From Rhodospirillales bacterium (lineage in GTDB: Bacteria > Pseudomonadota > Alphaproteobacteria > QKFK01 > SZUA-500): DNA of 6,761 nt. The position numbers and the translations under genes are program-made. Every line of letters starts with the position of its first letter. The stretch's first letter is position 1. The stretch is from the NCBI GenBank assembly GCA_003252195.1, contig QKFK01000216.1:1-6761 (forward strand). Reading direction: 5' to 3'. Below the pieces are notes generated by a model, which searched no databases, was not told the DNA's origin, and was given only the letters and a program-made list of their open reading frames with translations. Positions 1 through 6,745 of the stretch are shown piece by piece.

Positions 1-1
1 G

Positions 2-217
2 GTTTCTTTTTCTAAACAAGGCTTATGGAATGTTCAGATGTTTGTCGGTGTTTCTAAGCTATCTCAATGTAGAGATTTGTTGAGTAAAGGTTTAACAAAA
101 GCTATTGATGAATATAAAAAATCTGGTGCATTTGATAAAGATTTACAAGATGTTATGAGCAAAATTCAAGAAGATAATTTTGGAAAAGTGCCTGTTTTAT
201 TTTCAGATGTGAAATAG
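2..217 (+). CDS. 3' end of an unidentified protein (5' end outside window)
   Basis: A plus-strand frame is open from the window edge and ends at TAG 215-217, giving 71 codons of a C-terminus. I do not recognise the family. The visible part begins with a short hydrophobic stretch (LWNVQMFVGVSKL). It continues with a lysine-rich, probably helical segment (LLSKGLTKAIDEYKKSG, then DKDLQDVMSKIQED) and ends FGKVPVLFSDVK. No signal, membrane span or catalytic motif is visible. The composition is that of a normal soluble protein, and the gene converges on the flagellar cluster with a shared hairpin between them, which supports a real gene end. An internal ATG at 38-40 has no convincing ribosome-binding site, so the gene most likely starts outside the window. 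No functional link to the flagellar genes is implied because it lies on the opposite strand. Confidence 0.6.
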   Translation, partial: VSFSKQGLWNVQMFVGVSKLSQCRDLLSKGLTKAIDEYKKSGAFDKDLQDVMSKIQEDNFGKVPVLFSDVK

Positions 218-283
218 TCGTTAATTAAATCAAGAGTAATTATACTGATAGTTTTGTCTGATTATATCTCATGCTAATAACAC

Positions 284-320
284 ATAAAAAACACCGCTAT
301 TTTCTAGCGGTGTTTTTTAT
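284..320. terminator. Bidirectional intrinsic terminator between converging genes
   Basis: A perfect 16-base-pair inverted repeat (ATAAAAAACACCGCTA at 284-299 and its complement at 305-320) encloses a five-base loop. The core is the GC-rich CACCGC/GCGGTG. Each arm is flanked by six A or T residues, so transcripts in either direction form a stem followed by a U-tract. It lies 67 bases past the plus-strand stop at 217 and 9 bases past the flgL stop at 329, the expected place for a shared terminator of convergent units. The rest of the gap (218-283) shows no gene or clear signal. Confidence 0.93.
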
Positions 321-328
321 TGTTATGA

Positions 329-2425
329 TTACAAGTAGCTTAATAAAGACATCTCGCTAATTTTTGCAAGAACGGCATATGACGTATCTAATGCTATAGA
401 GGCTGCATTTAAGTTTGTGGCTGCAACCAATGGGTCAACATTTTCTATATTATCACATTGAGTTTGTAGATATTCTGATAGTGTGGTTTGTTCGTCAATT
501 GAACGTTCTACTAGCTCTGTATCCATTTTCATTTTTAGAATTAGAGAGTTAAAATCGCTATCCCCTTCATCTGCATTGTTTACAGGGTCATGAGAAAGCG
601 CATCATCAACTAAGTTTAGTGCTTCAGTTAGTATTTCTTCTGTCTTATTAAAGTTTACCTTAGATAAAGTACTTGTAGACGTCGGGTCTCTATCATCAAT
701 AAGGCTTCCTTGTGCAATCATTGCAAGACCTCTAATTGCTTTTTCAAATGCAGGGTCTAGGCCATTGATGCTAAGTTCTATGCTTCTAGTATCATTTACT
801 TGCTGAGATACTACCATCTCATCGCCTTCATAGTAGGTTCTGGCAGATATGCTCCAGTCTAAAGTATCTGGATATGTGGCTGTGATTGGTGTGCTAACAG
901 CAGGAGGGATAGGAAAATCGTCAGCAGTTCCTTCTGGGGCATTTACGAGTAACTCGGGGCCATTATATGGAATGCTAGATGTGTATCCAGTTACTGTGTA
1001 TGTGCCGTTTAATGAAGGGTCGATGTCGCTTATGTCAATTGTTGAGCCAATTGGGAAAGTTGTACCGATTTCAGCTCCTAGGCCATCTGTTATGGTTAAG
1101 TCACCAGCTGGAAGAGGGGTGGTTTCTTCAAAAACAACTTTTCTACCATCTTCAGAAACAGACTTGATTACATATGTTCCTGTAAAATTATTTCCAGAGC
1201 CATTTTCCAAAATAGGAGTTGCTGGTGCTGGTATAATAGCGGATGAATCTTCTGTTAGTACAATGGTGTCACCAGCTTTTAACCCATCAAAAGCGCCGAT
1301 GTTTGTTGCTGTCATTGTGTTTAGATCGCTGTTAAAGTTAATTTCACCAGTTGTAAGTGTTGTTCCTGTTATAGCAGGTGTAACAAAAGCATTGAAATTA
1401 GTTGCTGCAATTCTAGCATCGTCTAATTCATAATACTCATCATCATTAAATGGATTGGTTTGCGTGATATCCATTCTTTCAAATATTAAATCTCCTGTGT
1501 CTACACCATCATATGATAAAGAACATGTGTTTGCAGATGTAGTTGTTGGGTATGTAACATATGTGCCATCATAATAACTTTGGAATTCATCAAGGTTGTT
1601 AAATGGGATTGTAATAGGTTCTGTTCCTTGGCTACCACCAGAGAATAAATATTTACCATCAATTTTTAAGTTAAGATAATATTCAACGTCCTTAAGTGCA
1701 GCAAAGGCCTGCATTTGTAATTCTTCAATAGCATTTCTTGTTTCGTCAGAAACATAAGTTGCTTCTTCTGTTTCAACACCTTCTACATCTAATAATGAGG
1801 AAACTCCATCAATGGCATGCTCTGTTACAGTAATTGTGTTGCCATCAAACATATAATCATCAAAATTTTCATCATTTGCAGCAATCGCTGTCTGTAAAGA
1901 TGTTACTAACTGAGAGGTAGTTGTATCAGTTCCATATGTTATGCCAGAAATATCTACCTCAACCTGATTGGGTAATAATGTTACAACACCAGGGGTGCTT
2001 GTAAGAATATATTGTGTCCCATTAATAGTTAACGTTGAGCCTTCATATTGATCTAGGCTGGAATTAAAAGTGATTTCTTCACCTGTATAATCTGGTTCAA
2101 TCGTTCCTAAACTTTTAGAATAAAAGCTAGTAATCATATTCTGCACATCACTGATAGATGTTTCTAAACTTTCAATAGCAGAAGACATTTGTGAGAGATT
2201 AACAGAAGCGAGAGTATTTGTTTCTATATATTTTTCATATATGCTGGTTTGGTTCTCCATATTAATTAAAGAAGAAACCTTTGAGCCTCCACCTAAACCA
2301 CTATAATTCTCTGACAATTCACCAGTTGATACCTGTCTAGAATAGTCATTCATTAACTTTTGTGTGTTTAGCATGCGACTCACATATAAGTTGTTAGATG
2401 CATATGTTGCTACTCTTGTTAACAT
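329..2425 (-). CDS. flgL: Flagellar hook-associated protein 3 (hook-filament junction), long form
   Basis: FlgL forms the outer layer of the hook-filament junction and is exported by the flagellar type III system. The 698-residue product starts with a flagellin-type N-terminal helical domain (about residues 1-105: MLTRVATYASNNLYVSRML, then QVSTGE). A second conserved helical piece with the FlgL signature DGKYLFSGG lies at 228-264. The C-terminal flagellin-like helices span about 590-698 (NVDPLVAATNLNAASIALD, ending EMSLLSYL). Between these lie two large Thr/Gly/Asp-rich insertions, about 106-227 and 265-545, which make it about twice the length of the enterobacterial protein. The second contains two similar beta-type modules. 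Two cysteines (C301, C657) are present. The ATG at 2425 follows AAAGGAGA at ideal spacing and lies 15 bases after the flgK end, so it is the last gene of the operon before the terminator. Family assignment is secure; the insert has no assigned function. Confidence 0.93.
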   Translation of the reverse strand: MLTRVATYASNNLYVSRMLNTQKLMNDYSRQVSTGELSENYSGLGGGSKVSSLINMENQTSIYEKYIETNTLASVNLSQMSSAIESLETSISDVQNMITSFYSKSLGTIEPDYTGEEITFNSSLDQYEGSTLTINGTQYILTSTPGVVTLLPNQVEVDISGITYGTDTTTSQLVTSLQTAIAANDENFDDYMFDGNTITVTEHAIDGVSSLLDVEGVETEEATYVSDETRNAIEELQMQAFAALKDVEYYLNLKIDGKYLFSGGSQGTEPITIPFNNLDEFQSYYDGTYVTYPTTTSANTCSLSYDGVDTGDLIFERMDITQTNPFNDDEYYELDDARIAATNFNAFVTPAITGTTLTTGEINFNSDLNTMTATNIGAFDGLKAGDTIVLTEDSSAIIPAPATPILENGSGNNFTGTYVIKSVSEDGRKVVFEETTPLPAGDLTITDGLGAEIGTTFPIGSTIDISDIDPSLNGTYTVTGYTSSIPYNGPELLVNAPEGTADDFPIPPAVSTPITATYPDTLDWSISARTYYEGDEMVVSQQVNDTRSIELSINGLDPAFEKAIRGLAMIAQGSLIDDRDPTSTSTLSKVNFNKTEEILTEALNLVDDALSHDPVNNADEGDSDFNSLILKMKMDTELVERSIDEQTTLSEYLQTQCDNIENVDPLVAATNLNAASIALDTSYAVLAKISEMSLLSYL

Positions 2426-2440
2426 GTTTAGTCTCCTTTA

Positions 2441-3082
2441 TTAGCGGACCATATCATTTAAGATATCGAGCATTTCTACTATACTAGATATAACTTTAGC
2501 GGCGGCACTGTATGATTGTTGGAAAACGATTAGCTGTGATAATTCTTCATCAAGGTTAACGTCACTTATTTCAGCGGCTTTGATTGTAAGAGAATCTGTT
2601 AAGGCTGATTGTGAATCCATCAAAGCCTCATTGTTATCAATCAATGTTGCTGTTTTACTAACGATTGAAGCAGAATATTCAGCAAAACTCATTGTATTAG
2701 TAGTAATACCACCAGCTGATTCAAAAGTGATATTTGAAGATAGTTTTTCAGCAAGTTTTGTTGCGATAGTGTTATCAGCAGCGCTTATGAAATATTCACC
2801 AGAACCTGAATCATATAACACTTGGCCAGAGCTAACTTTACCTGGGGATTCTACAAGGTCATTTCTTACGTGGAAGCTAGTTGCAGCAACGGCTTCAGAT
2901 GGCTCCATGCCTAGCTTATCTAGTAATCCAGTTTGTGGAGCAGCTTCGGTTATTTCTAATTGTTCGCCATTCTCACCTGTAATTCTTAATCTATAACCAG
3001 CACCTTCTTGTATGAGCTCTGCTTTAACCTTTTCATCTAAAGATGACTCATTGTTAATTCTGTTAACTATACTTGTAATTAA
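2441..3082 (-). CDS. flgK: 3' part of flgK in the -1 frame (C-terminal domain of hook-associated protein 1)
   Basis: This frame carries the missing C-terminal portion of the FlgK encoded just upstream. It opens after a TGA at 3113-3115 and FlgK-like sequence starts near 3082. Residues resembling an axial-protein sub-domain come first (LITSIVNRINN, then GAGYRLRITGENG and LLDKLGMEPSEA). These are followed by the typical terminal region: SFHVRNDLVESPGKVSSGQ, TMSFAEYSASIVSKTA, and the hallmark helix NLDEELSQLIVFQQSYSAAA with VISSIVEMLDIL just before the TAA at 2441-2443. That helix packs against the N-terminal one in the axial D0 domain and is needed for a working junction. The first ATG in frame is at 2908 and would give 155 residues, but it lies inside the conserved region and I see no strong ribosome-binding site for it. 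Independent translation is therefore unlikely, and the segment is best read as part of a roughly 735-residue FlgK. Confidence 0.85.
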   Translation of the reverse strand, partial: LITSIVNRINNESSLDEKVKAELIQEGAGYRLRITGENGEQLEITEAAPQTGLLDKLGMEPSEAVAATSFHVRNDLVESPGKVSSGQVLYDSGSGEYFISAADNTIATKLAEKLSSNITFESAGGITTNTMSFAEYSASIVSKTATLIDNNEALMDSQSALTDSLTIKAAEISDVNLDEELSQLIVFQQSYSAAAKVISSIVEMLDILNDMVR

Positions 3083-3112
3083 ACTTGAATAGAACCAAAA
3101 TTTAATCCATCT
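3079..3112 (-). other. flgK: Frame-break interval in flgK with A_AAT_TTT heptamer
   Basis: The downstream frame is closed at 3113-3115 (TGA) and the upstream frame is closed at 3079-3081 (TAA), so any change of frame giving full-length FlgK must occur within these 34 bases. Moving between them needs a net -1 shift, equivalent to restoring one missing base. The interval holds AAATTTT (plus-strand 3097-3103), phased as A AAT TTT relative to the upstream frame, which is the canonical X XXY YYZ form for -1 slippage. A GTTTAA run lies at the stop itself. Adding one T there would give GSIQVLITSIVNR without a break. No strong downstream hairpin or upstream Shine-Dalgarno-like stimulator is visible. 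Confidence 0.8.
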
Positions 3113-4647
3113 TCAGCGTTAGAGAACTCAAGAGTGGTGTTGGAGGTGATGTGAGTGTCAAAGTCTAATGGAATAATACTTGAATCATAATAGCAGGTTT
3201 CGCTATCAACAATGAAGAAGTCATTCAAACCAAAGAAATTTGAGAATCCTTGATACGTTTGGTCGCTTGTTCCATCACCGTTGGCATCAAATCCAATTGT
3301 AGCATCTTGAGCATCGCTTCCCAAAATAGAAGATGAGGTATCTAAAAAGCCAATACCATAATCACTATCACCTAGGTCTATGCTTAATTTGCCGTTATCG
3401 TCGATTTTAACTGTTGCTGCTGATAAGTTAGGTCCTGTTGGATCTCTAAGCCAATCTTGTATGGTTTGACACATTGTGGCTGTATCAAATCCTGATGCAT
3501 CATAAATAGCGCCAGAGCTAAAACCTAAGTCACCTTTTAATGTTGTTGTGGCATACTGGCTTCCATCATCATTAAAGATAGTGATGCGAACATCTCCTTC
3601 ATCAATACTGATTCCTTGAGTAGTTGATGTTCCGCCATTGGTGGTTGTGTCGATAAAAGTTCTTGTGCCTGTTACTGTATATGGTGTGTCAGGGTAGGTT
3701 GTGCCTTGGTTGTGAATGGCGTTTATCTCTGTGATAAAGCTAGATGATAATTCGTCAAGCTCAGCTTGAAGCTTTGGTAAGATTTCATCGCGCATCTCGA
3801 TTAATCCGCCAATTTCACCGCCTTGAATTTCTTTTGTGATATCATATTTACCTGCGTAAATACCATTTACATTACCTCCAGAATAAGTAGTGGTTGAGCT
3901 AAACATAGATGCTTCTTGGTGAGTTACTGTTACTGGGTCTTTATCGAGTAATGTTTTGCCGCCTGTTGTTAAAATAACTACTTCACCTGTTGTTCTTGTA
4001 AAGTAGTTAATGTCTACTAATTCTCCCAATCTTTGTAACGCAACATCCCTTTGATCTTTGTAATCATCAGAGCTATATTCGCCAATGTTATCTGTTCTAA
4101 CAATTTGATCATTTAACTCATCAATTTTGGTTAGCAAAGAGTTTATCTCATCAACATCATCACTGATTTGCACGTCAGCAGCTAAGCGAAGAGCTTGAAT
4201 TTGTTCGGATAGAGCATTCATTTGCTCTGTGAGTAATTGAGCAGCGTCCATAGCCTCTGTTTGGCTGGTAATATCGCTAACATCTGTGGCTAATGATTGG
4301 AATGCAGTTTGTAAATTGGTTACATAGTGAGATATAGACGTGTTACTCTCAGGGTCACCAAAATAATCCTGTAATCTATTTAAATAAGAATTCTTAGCTG
4401 TTAGAGCGCCTAAAGTTGTTCCTGATTGAAGAAGATCTTTTAATAAACTTTCATCAACATTGCGCTTATATGATGTTGTCGCAACACCAGCTCCTCTGCC
4501 TTCAACAACAACAGATTCTTGAGTAAAGATTTTCTTTGTGTAGCCTTCTGTGTTCACATTGGCAATATTATTAGAGGTCAAGTCAATGCCTTTCTGGGCA
4601 ACCGACAGACCGCTAAGTGCAGAATGTAATCCAAGTGTTAATGACAT
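3079..4647 (-). CDS. flgK: Flagellar hook-associated protein 1, N-terminal 522 residues (frame interrupted)
   Basis: FlgK sits directly on the hook and starts the hook-filament junction. The product begins with the conserved rod/hook N-terminal domain (LGLHSALSGLSVAQKG and the signature SNNIANVNTEGYTKK at about 25-39). A long helical region follows, ending in DDYKDQRDVALQRLGELVDI at 194-213, a match to the FlgK pattern of binding helices. Thr/Gly/Asp-rich beta-domain sequence and FFGLNDFF at 471-478, a conserved FlgK landmark, come next. The frame then stops at TAA 3079-3081, right after LEFSNAEDGLNFGSIQV, in mid-domain. The C-terminal helix required by the family is absent here but present in the -1 frame just downstream. 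The ATG at 4647 follows GAAGGAGA (4653-4660) and is a clear start. Without correction or frame change this protein would lack half of its axial core and probably fail to assemble. Cysteines are at 393 and 485. Confidence 0.93.
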   Translation of the reverse strand: MSLTLGLHSALSGLSVAQKGIDLTSNNIANVNTEGYTKKIFTQESVVVEGRGAGVATTSYKRNVDESLLKDLLQSGTTLGALTAKNSYLNRLQDYFGDPESNTSISHYVTNLQTAFQSLATDVSDITSQTEAMDAAQLLTEQMNALSEQIQALRLAADVQISDDVDEINSLLTKIDELNDQIVRTDNIGEYSSDDYKDQRDVALQRLGELVDINYFTRTTGEVVILTTGGKTLLDKDPVTVTHQEASMFSSTTTYSGGNVNGIYAGKYDITKEIQGGEIGGLIEMRDEILPKLQAELDELSSSFITEINAIHNQGTTYPDTPYTVTGTRTFIDTTTNGGTSTTQGISIDEGDVRITIFNDDGSQYATTTLKGDLGFSSGAIYDASGFDTATMCQTIQDWLRDPTGPNLSAATVKIDDNGKLSIDLGDSDYGIGFLDTSSSILGSDAQDATIGFDANGDGTSDQTYQGFSNFFGLNDFFIVDSETCYYDSSIIPLDFDTHITSNTTLEFSNAEDGLNFGSIQV

Positions 4648-4678
4648 GTGGCTCTCCTTCTAAGAGTTTCTTATTTTC

Positions 4679-5134
4679 TTAAAGCGTTTGGTTGTAGCTA
4701 ACTGTTTTATTATGAGCGCCTTGCACGTTCATTGTTGCTCCACCAGTGTAAGAAGCGCTTTCTTGCTCTCTATGGTCTTTAGCTGCTTTCATAACTGCTT
4801 CAACTACTAATTCACTGGCTTTCATGCCTGCTTTTAACAAAGTTGCATTAGCTTTCATTTGTTTTTCAAGCTCAAGAGCTGTTTCTTTTAAGTCTCCAGC
4901 GTTTTCTTTCATCTTTGCTTGCAACTCTTCTGAGTTTTTTACGGCACTCATTTGAGCTTGGTATAATTTTGCAAGAGTTGTTTTCTTTTCTATGTTTGCT
5001 TTAACGCTATTAAAGTCATATTTTTTCAAAACTTCATTTTCATCGCTTAATAGATCAACAAGATTTTGCATGATTTCACGTAAATCGTTTATCTTACGTG
5101 AGTTCTTATCTAATTTAGGGCTCATATCATTCAT
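4679..5134 (-). CDS. flgN: FlgN-like export chaperone for FlgK/FlgL
   Basis: FlgN is the cytoplasmic type III export chaperone that binds the C-terminal helices of FlgK and FlgL and delivers them to the export apparatus. The 151-residue product has the expected size and is almost wholly helical and lysine-rich. The first segment (residues 15-55) carries the family-like pattern of a leucine-rich helix ending in an acidic pair and a lysine (LVDLLSDENEVLKKYDF, then NIEKKTTLAKLYQ). A central coiled-coil-like region spans 60-120 (LELEKQMKANATLLKAGM). A short non-helical tail follows, with YTGG at 129-132 and SYNQTL at the end, as in alphaproteobacterial FlgN-like proteins. Primary-sequence conservation in this family is low, so the call rests on pattern plus its place directly upstream of flgK. 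The first ATG at 5134 is preferred because AGGAG (5143-5147) stands eight bases before it; the ATG three codons later is too far away. Confidence 0.72.
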   Translation of the reverse strand: MNDMSPKLDKNSRKINDLREIMQNLVDLLSDENEVLKKYDFNSVKANIEKKTTLAKLYQAQMSAVKNSEELQAKMKENAGDLKETALELEKQMKANATLLKAGMKASELVVEAVMKAAKDHREQESASYTGGATMNVQGAHNKTVSYNQTL

Positions 5135-5149
5135 TTTTAATACTCCTAA

Positions 5150-5476
5150 TTATTGGTTACTACTTGCAGGCACTTCTTGTTGAGCCAGCATAAAATTCAT
5201 TACATTCTCGGCAACACCAACTCCGCCACTTTTTGCGATTTGTTTACCGTATTCATCGATTAATAAAGAACGATACATTTTCTCAGCTTCGCCACCGCCA
5301 AACATTTCGTCTTCGCCAACGCCCTCATACATGCTTTCGATAGACTTTGATAAAAAGAATGCTTCAAAATCTTCTGCTGCTGACTTAGCCTTTGCTAAAT
5401 CTTTTTCGCTATATTGCGATGTGTATGCCTTTGATTGTGAAGGCTGTACTTGTGATAATGCGCTTAATACATCCAT
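5150..5476 (-). CDS. flgJ: Rod-binding protein, FlgJ N-terminal/CheL type
   Basis: The 108-residue protein consists of only the rod-binding domain found at the N-terminus of FlgJ. The conserved block runs from about residue 33 to 97: AAEDFEAFFLSKSIESMY, the EMFGGGEAEKMYRSLLIDEYG segment and GVGVAENV. In gammaproteobacteria this domain is fused to a peptidoglycan hydrolase that opens the cell wall for the rod. Here the hydrolase domain is absent, as in the alphaproteobacterial CheL form, so a separate lytic enzyme would have to do that work. No signal peptide is visible; flagellar type III export is expected. Its ATG shares one base with the flgI stop (TAATG), and an AGGTGA lies four bases before it, so translation is probably coupled to flgI. 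The symbol cheL is used for the same family in Caulobacter. Confidence 0.9.
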   Translation of the reverse strand: MDVLSALSQVQPSQSKAYTSQYSEKDLAKAKSAAEDFEAFFLSKSIESMYEGVGEDEMFGGGEAEKMYRSLLIDEYGKQIAKSGGVGVAENVMNFMLAQQEVPASSNQ

Positions 5477-6648
5477 TACATCACCTGTATATCTGCTTGT
5501 AAGGCACCGGCTGATTTGATTGATTGCAAGATGCTAATCATATCGCGAGGACCAACGCCTAAAGAGTTAAGACCGTCTACTAATTCTTGTAAGTTCACAC
5601 CTCCTTGTACCACGTTGAGCTTTTTATCAGCGCCTTCATCAACTTGAATATCTGTTCTTGGAACCGTAGTTGTCTCACCAGTTTGAGAAAATGGCGCTGG
5701 CTGTGATACTTGAGGTGTTTCTGTAACTTTTATGGTTAAATTACCTTGAGCAATGGCGACATCGTCGATGCGGACATTCTGTCCGATGACGATAATGCCT
5801 GATTGTTCGTCAATGACTACTTTCGCAAGCTGATCAGGTTCGACCCTTAATTGCTCGATATCAGTCATTAAGTTAACAACATTAGATCTATATTTTTCAG
5901 GTATAGACATATCTATTGTTGCTGGATCCAATGCTTTAGCACTGGTTGTTCCGAGAAATGCATTAATAGCTTCTGCTACTCTTGAACTGGTAGTAAAGTC
6001 AGGATTACGCAATGACAGCTTGAGGCTATCCATTTGTTGAAGAGAAAAAGGTATTTCGCGTTCAATAATGGCACCATTAGCTATTCTGCCTGATGTTGGC
6101 ACACCCTTGGTAATTGTTTGAGCTTGTCCCTTTGCCTCAAAACCACCAACAGCTACTTGACCTTGCGCTACAGCATAAACCTCACCGTCAGCACCCATTA
6201 AAGGTGTAACAAGTAAAGTTCCGCCCAGTAAGCTGTCTGCGTCACCCATGGCACTAACAGTCACATCTATACGATTTCCTTGACGAGAGAATGCTGGAAG
6301 TGTAGCCGTTACCATTACCGCAGCGACATTGTCTGTATCAACTTTGCCGTCACGAACGTTAACGCCTAATCTTTCGAGCATTGATGTTAAACTCTCTTTT
6401 GTAAAAGCCATAGAATCTAAACTGTCGCCAGTTCCTTTCAAACCAACAACAAGACCGTATCCAATAAGAATGTTGTCCCTAACACCCTCAAATGCGGCTA
6501 TGTCTTTTATTCTGGAATTTGCACTAGCATTTCCAATAAAACTCGCAAAAGAAACCAATGCACAAATAGCTAAAACTAGCATTTTAGGCTTAGTAAAGCG
6601 CACTGACTTGTCCCTTATATCTTTTGTTTTGTTTACGAATAAAACCAT
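5476..6648 (-). CDS. flgI: Flagellar P-ring protein precursor
   Basis: FlgI polymerises into the periplasmic P-ring, the peptidoglycan-layer bushing of the rod. The 390-residue product has a signal peptide: a basic n-region of about 22 residues, a hydrophobic core (MLVLAICALVSFASFIG, 23-39) and a cleavage-type ASA at 41-43. This leaves a mature protein of about 347 residues, normal for FlgI. Family hallmarks follow in order: SRIKDIAAFEGVRDN and LIGYGLVVGLKGTGDS (45-76), MGDADSLLGGTLLVTPL (134-150), SGRIANGAIIERE (186-198) and the terminal GVNLQELVDGLNSLGVGPRD with IKSAGALQADIQVM. The n-region is unusually long, and a second in-frame ATG at residue 23 would give almost no n-region and has no Shine-Dalgarno sequence. 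The first ATG is preceded by AAAGAGG (6654-6660) and is preferred. It is the first gene of the operon and lies about 70 bases behind the sigma-54-like element. No flgH or flgA is seen upstream in this window. Confidence 0.97.
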   Translation of the reverse strand: MVLFVNKTKDIRDKSVRFTKPKMLVLAICALVSFASFIGNASANSRIKDIAAFEGVRDNILIGYGLVVGLKGTGDSLDSMAFTKESLTSMLERLGVNVRDGKVDTDNVAAVMVTATLPAFSRQGNRIDVTVSAMGDADSLLGGTLLVTPLMGADGEVYAVAQGQVAVGGFEAKGQAQTITKGVPTSGRIANGAIIEREIPFSLQQMDSLKLSLRNPDFTTSSRVAEAINAFLGTTSAKALDPATIDMSIPEKYRSNVVNLMTDIEQLRVEPDQLAKVVIDEQSGIIVIGQNVRIDDVAIAQGNLTIKVTETPQVSQPAPFSQTGETTTVPRTDIQVDEGADKKLNVVQGGVNLQELVDGLNSLGVGPRDMISILQSIKSAGALQADIQVM

Positions 6649-6730
6649 TTTGGCCTCTTTTCTTCTGCTTTCACTACTTTTACAAAATTAGGAAAAATCG
6701 TAGCGATGTAATTTCTCCGTCAATACATAT

Positions 6731-6745
6731 GCTAAAACCGTGCCA
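6731..6745 (-). promoter_or_regulatory. Sigma-54 (RpoN) -24/-12 promoter of the flgI operon
   Basis: On the minus strand the sequence TGGCACGGTTTTAGC matches the RpoN consensus TGGCACG-N4-TTGC at every fixed position except one (TAGC in place of TTGC). The invariant GG and GC are in correct spacing, and it is preceded by T. Transcription would start near 6718-6721, giving a leader of about 70 bases to the flgI ATG. Sigma-54 control of late flagellar genes is well known in Caulobacter and other polar flagellates, where an activator such as FlbD is needed. I cannot place an activator site, as upstream DNA is cut off by the window end. Confidence 0.8.

Noticed and set aside
284..320. Hairpin considered as a mobile-element end or short repeat
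   Set aside because: Its place between two convergent gene ends, its GC core and its U-tracts in both directions fully fit a shared terminator; no flanking duplication or transposase is present.
849..1433. Plus-strand open frame of 194 codons opposite flgL
   Set aside because: It lies wholly antisense to the well-supported flgL insert. Its low-complexity Val/Ser/Pro-rich translation mirrors the Thr/Gly/Asp-rich coding strand, and no family resemblance is seen.
2441..2908. A free-standing 155-residue gene starting at the ATG at 2908
   Set aside because: Family-like sequence continues upstream of that ATG in the same frame to about 3082, the ATG falls inside the conserved region, and no good ribosome-binding site precedes it. 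It is better explained as the 3' part of flgK.
2580..2996. Plus-strand open frame of 138 codons opposite the flgK 3' part
   Set aside because: It is antisense to conserved FlgK C-terminal sequence and its translation has no recognisable features.
6097..6111. TGGCACACCCTTGGT on the plus strand, resembling a sigma-54 promoter
   Set aside because: The -24 half fits but the GC of the -12 box is absent at the right spacing, and it points antisense inside flgI with no gene to drive.
6329..6691. Plus-strand open frame of 120 codons opposite the flgI start
   Set aside because: It overlaps the flgI signal-peptide region and leader in antisense; its hydrophobic tail is a by-product of the AT-rich complement.
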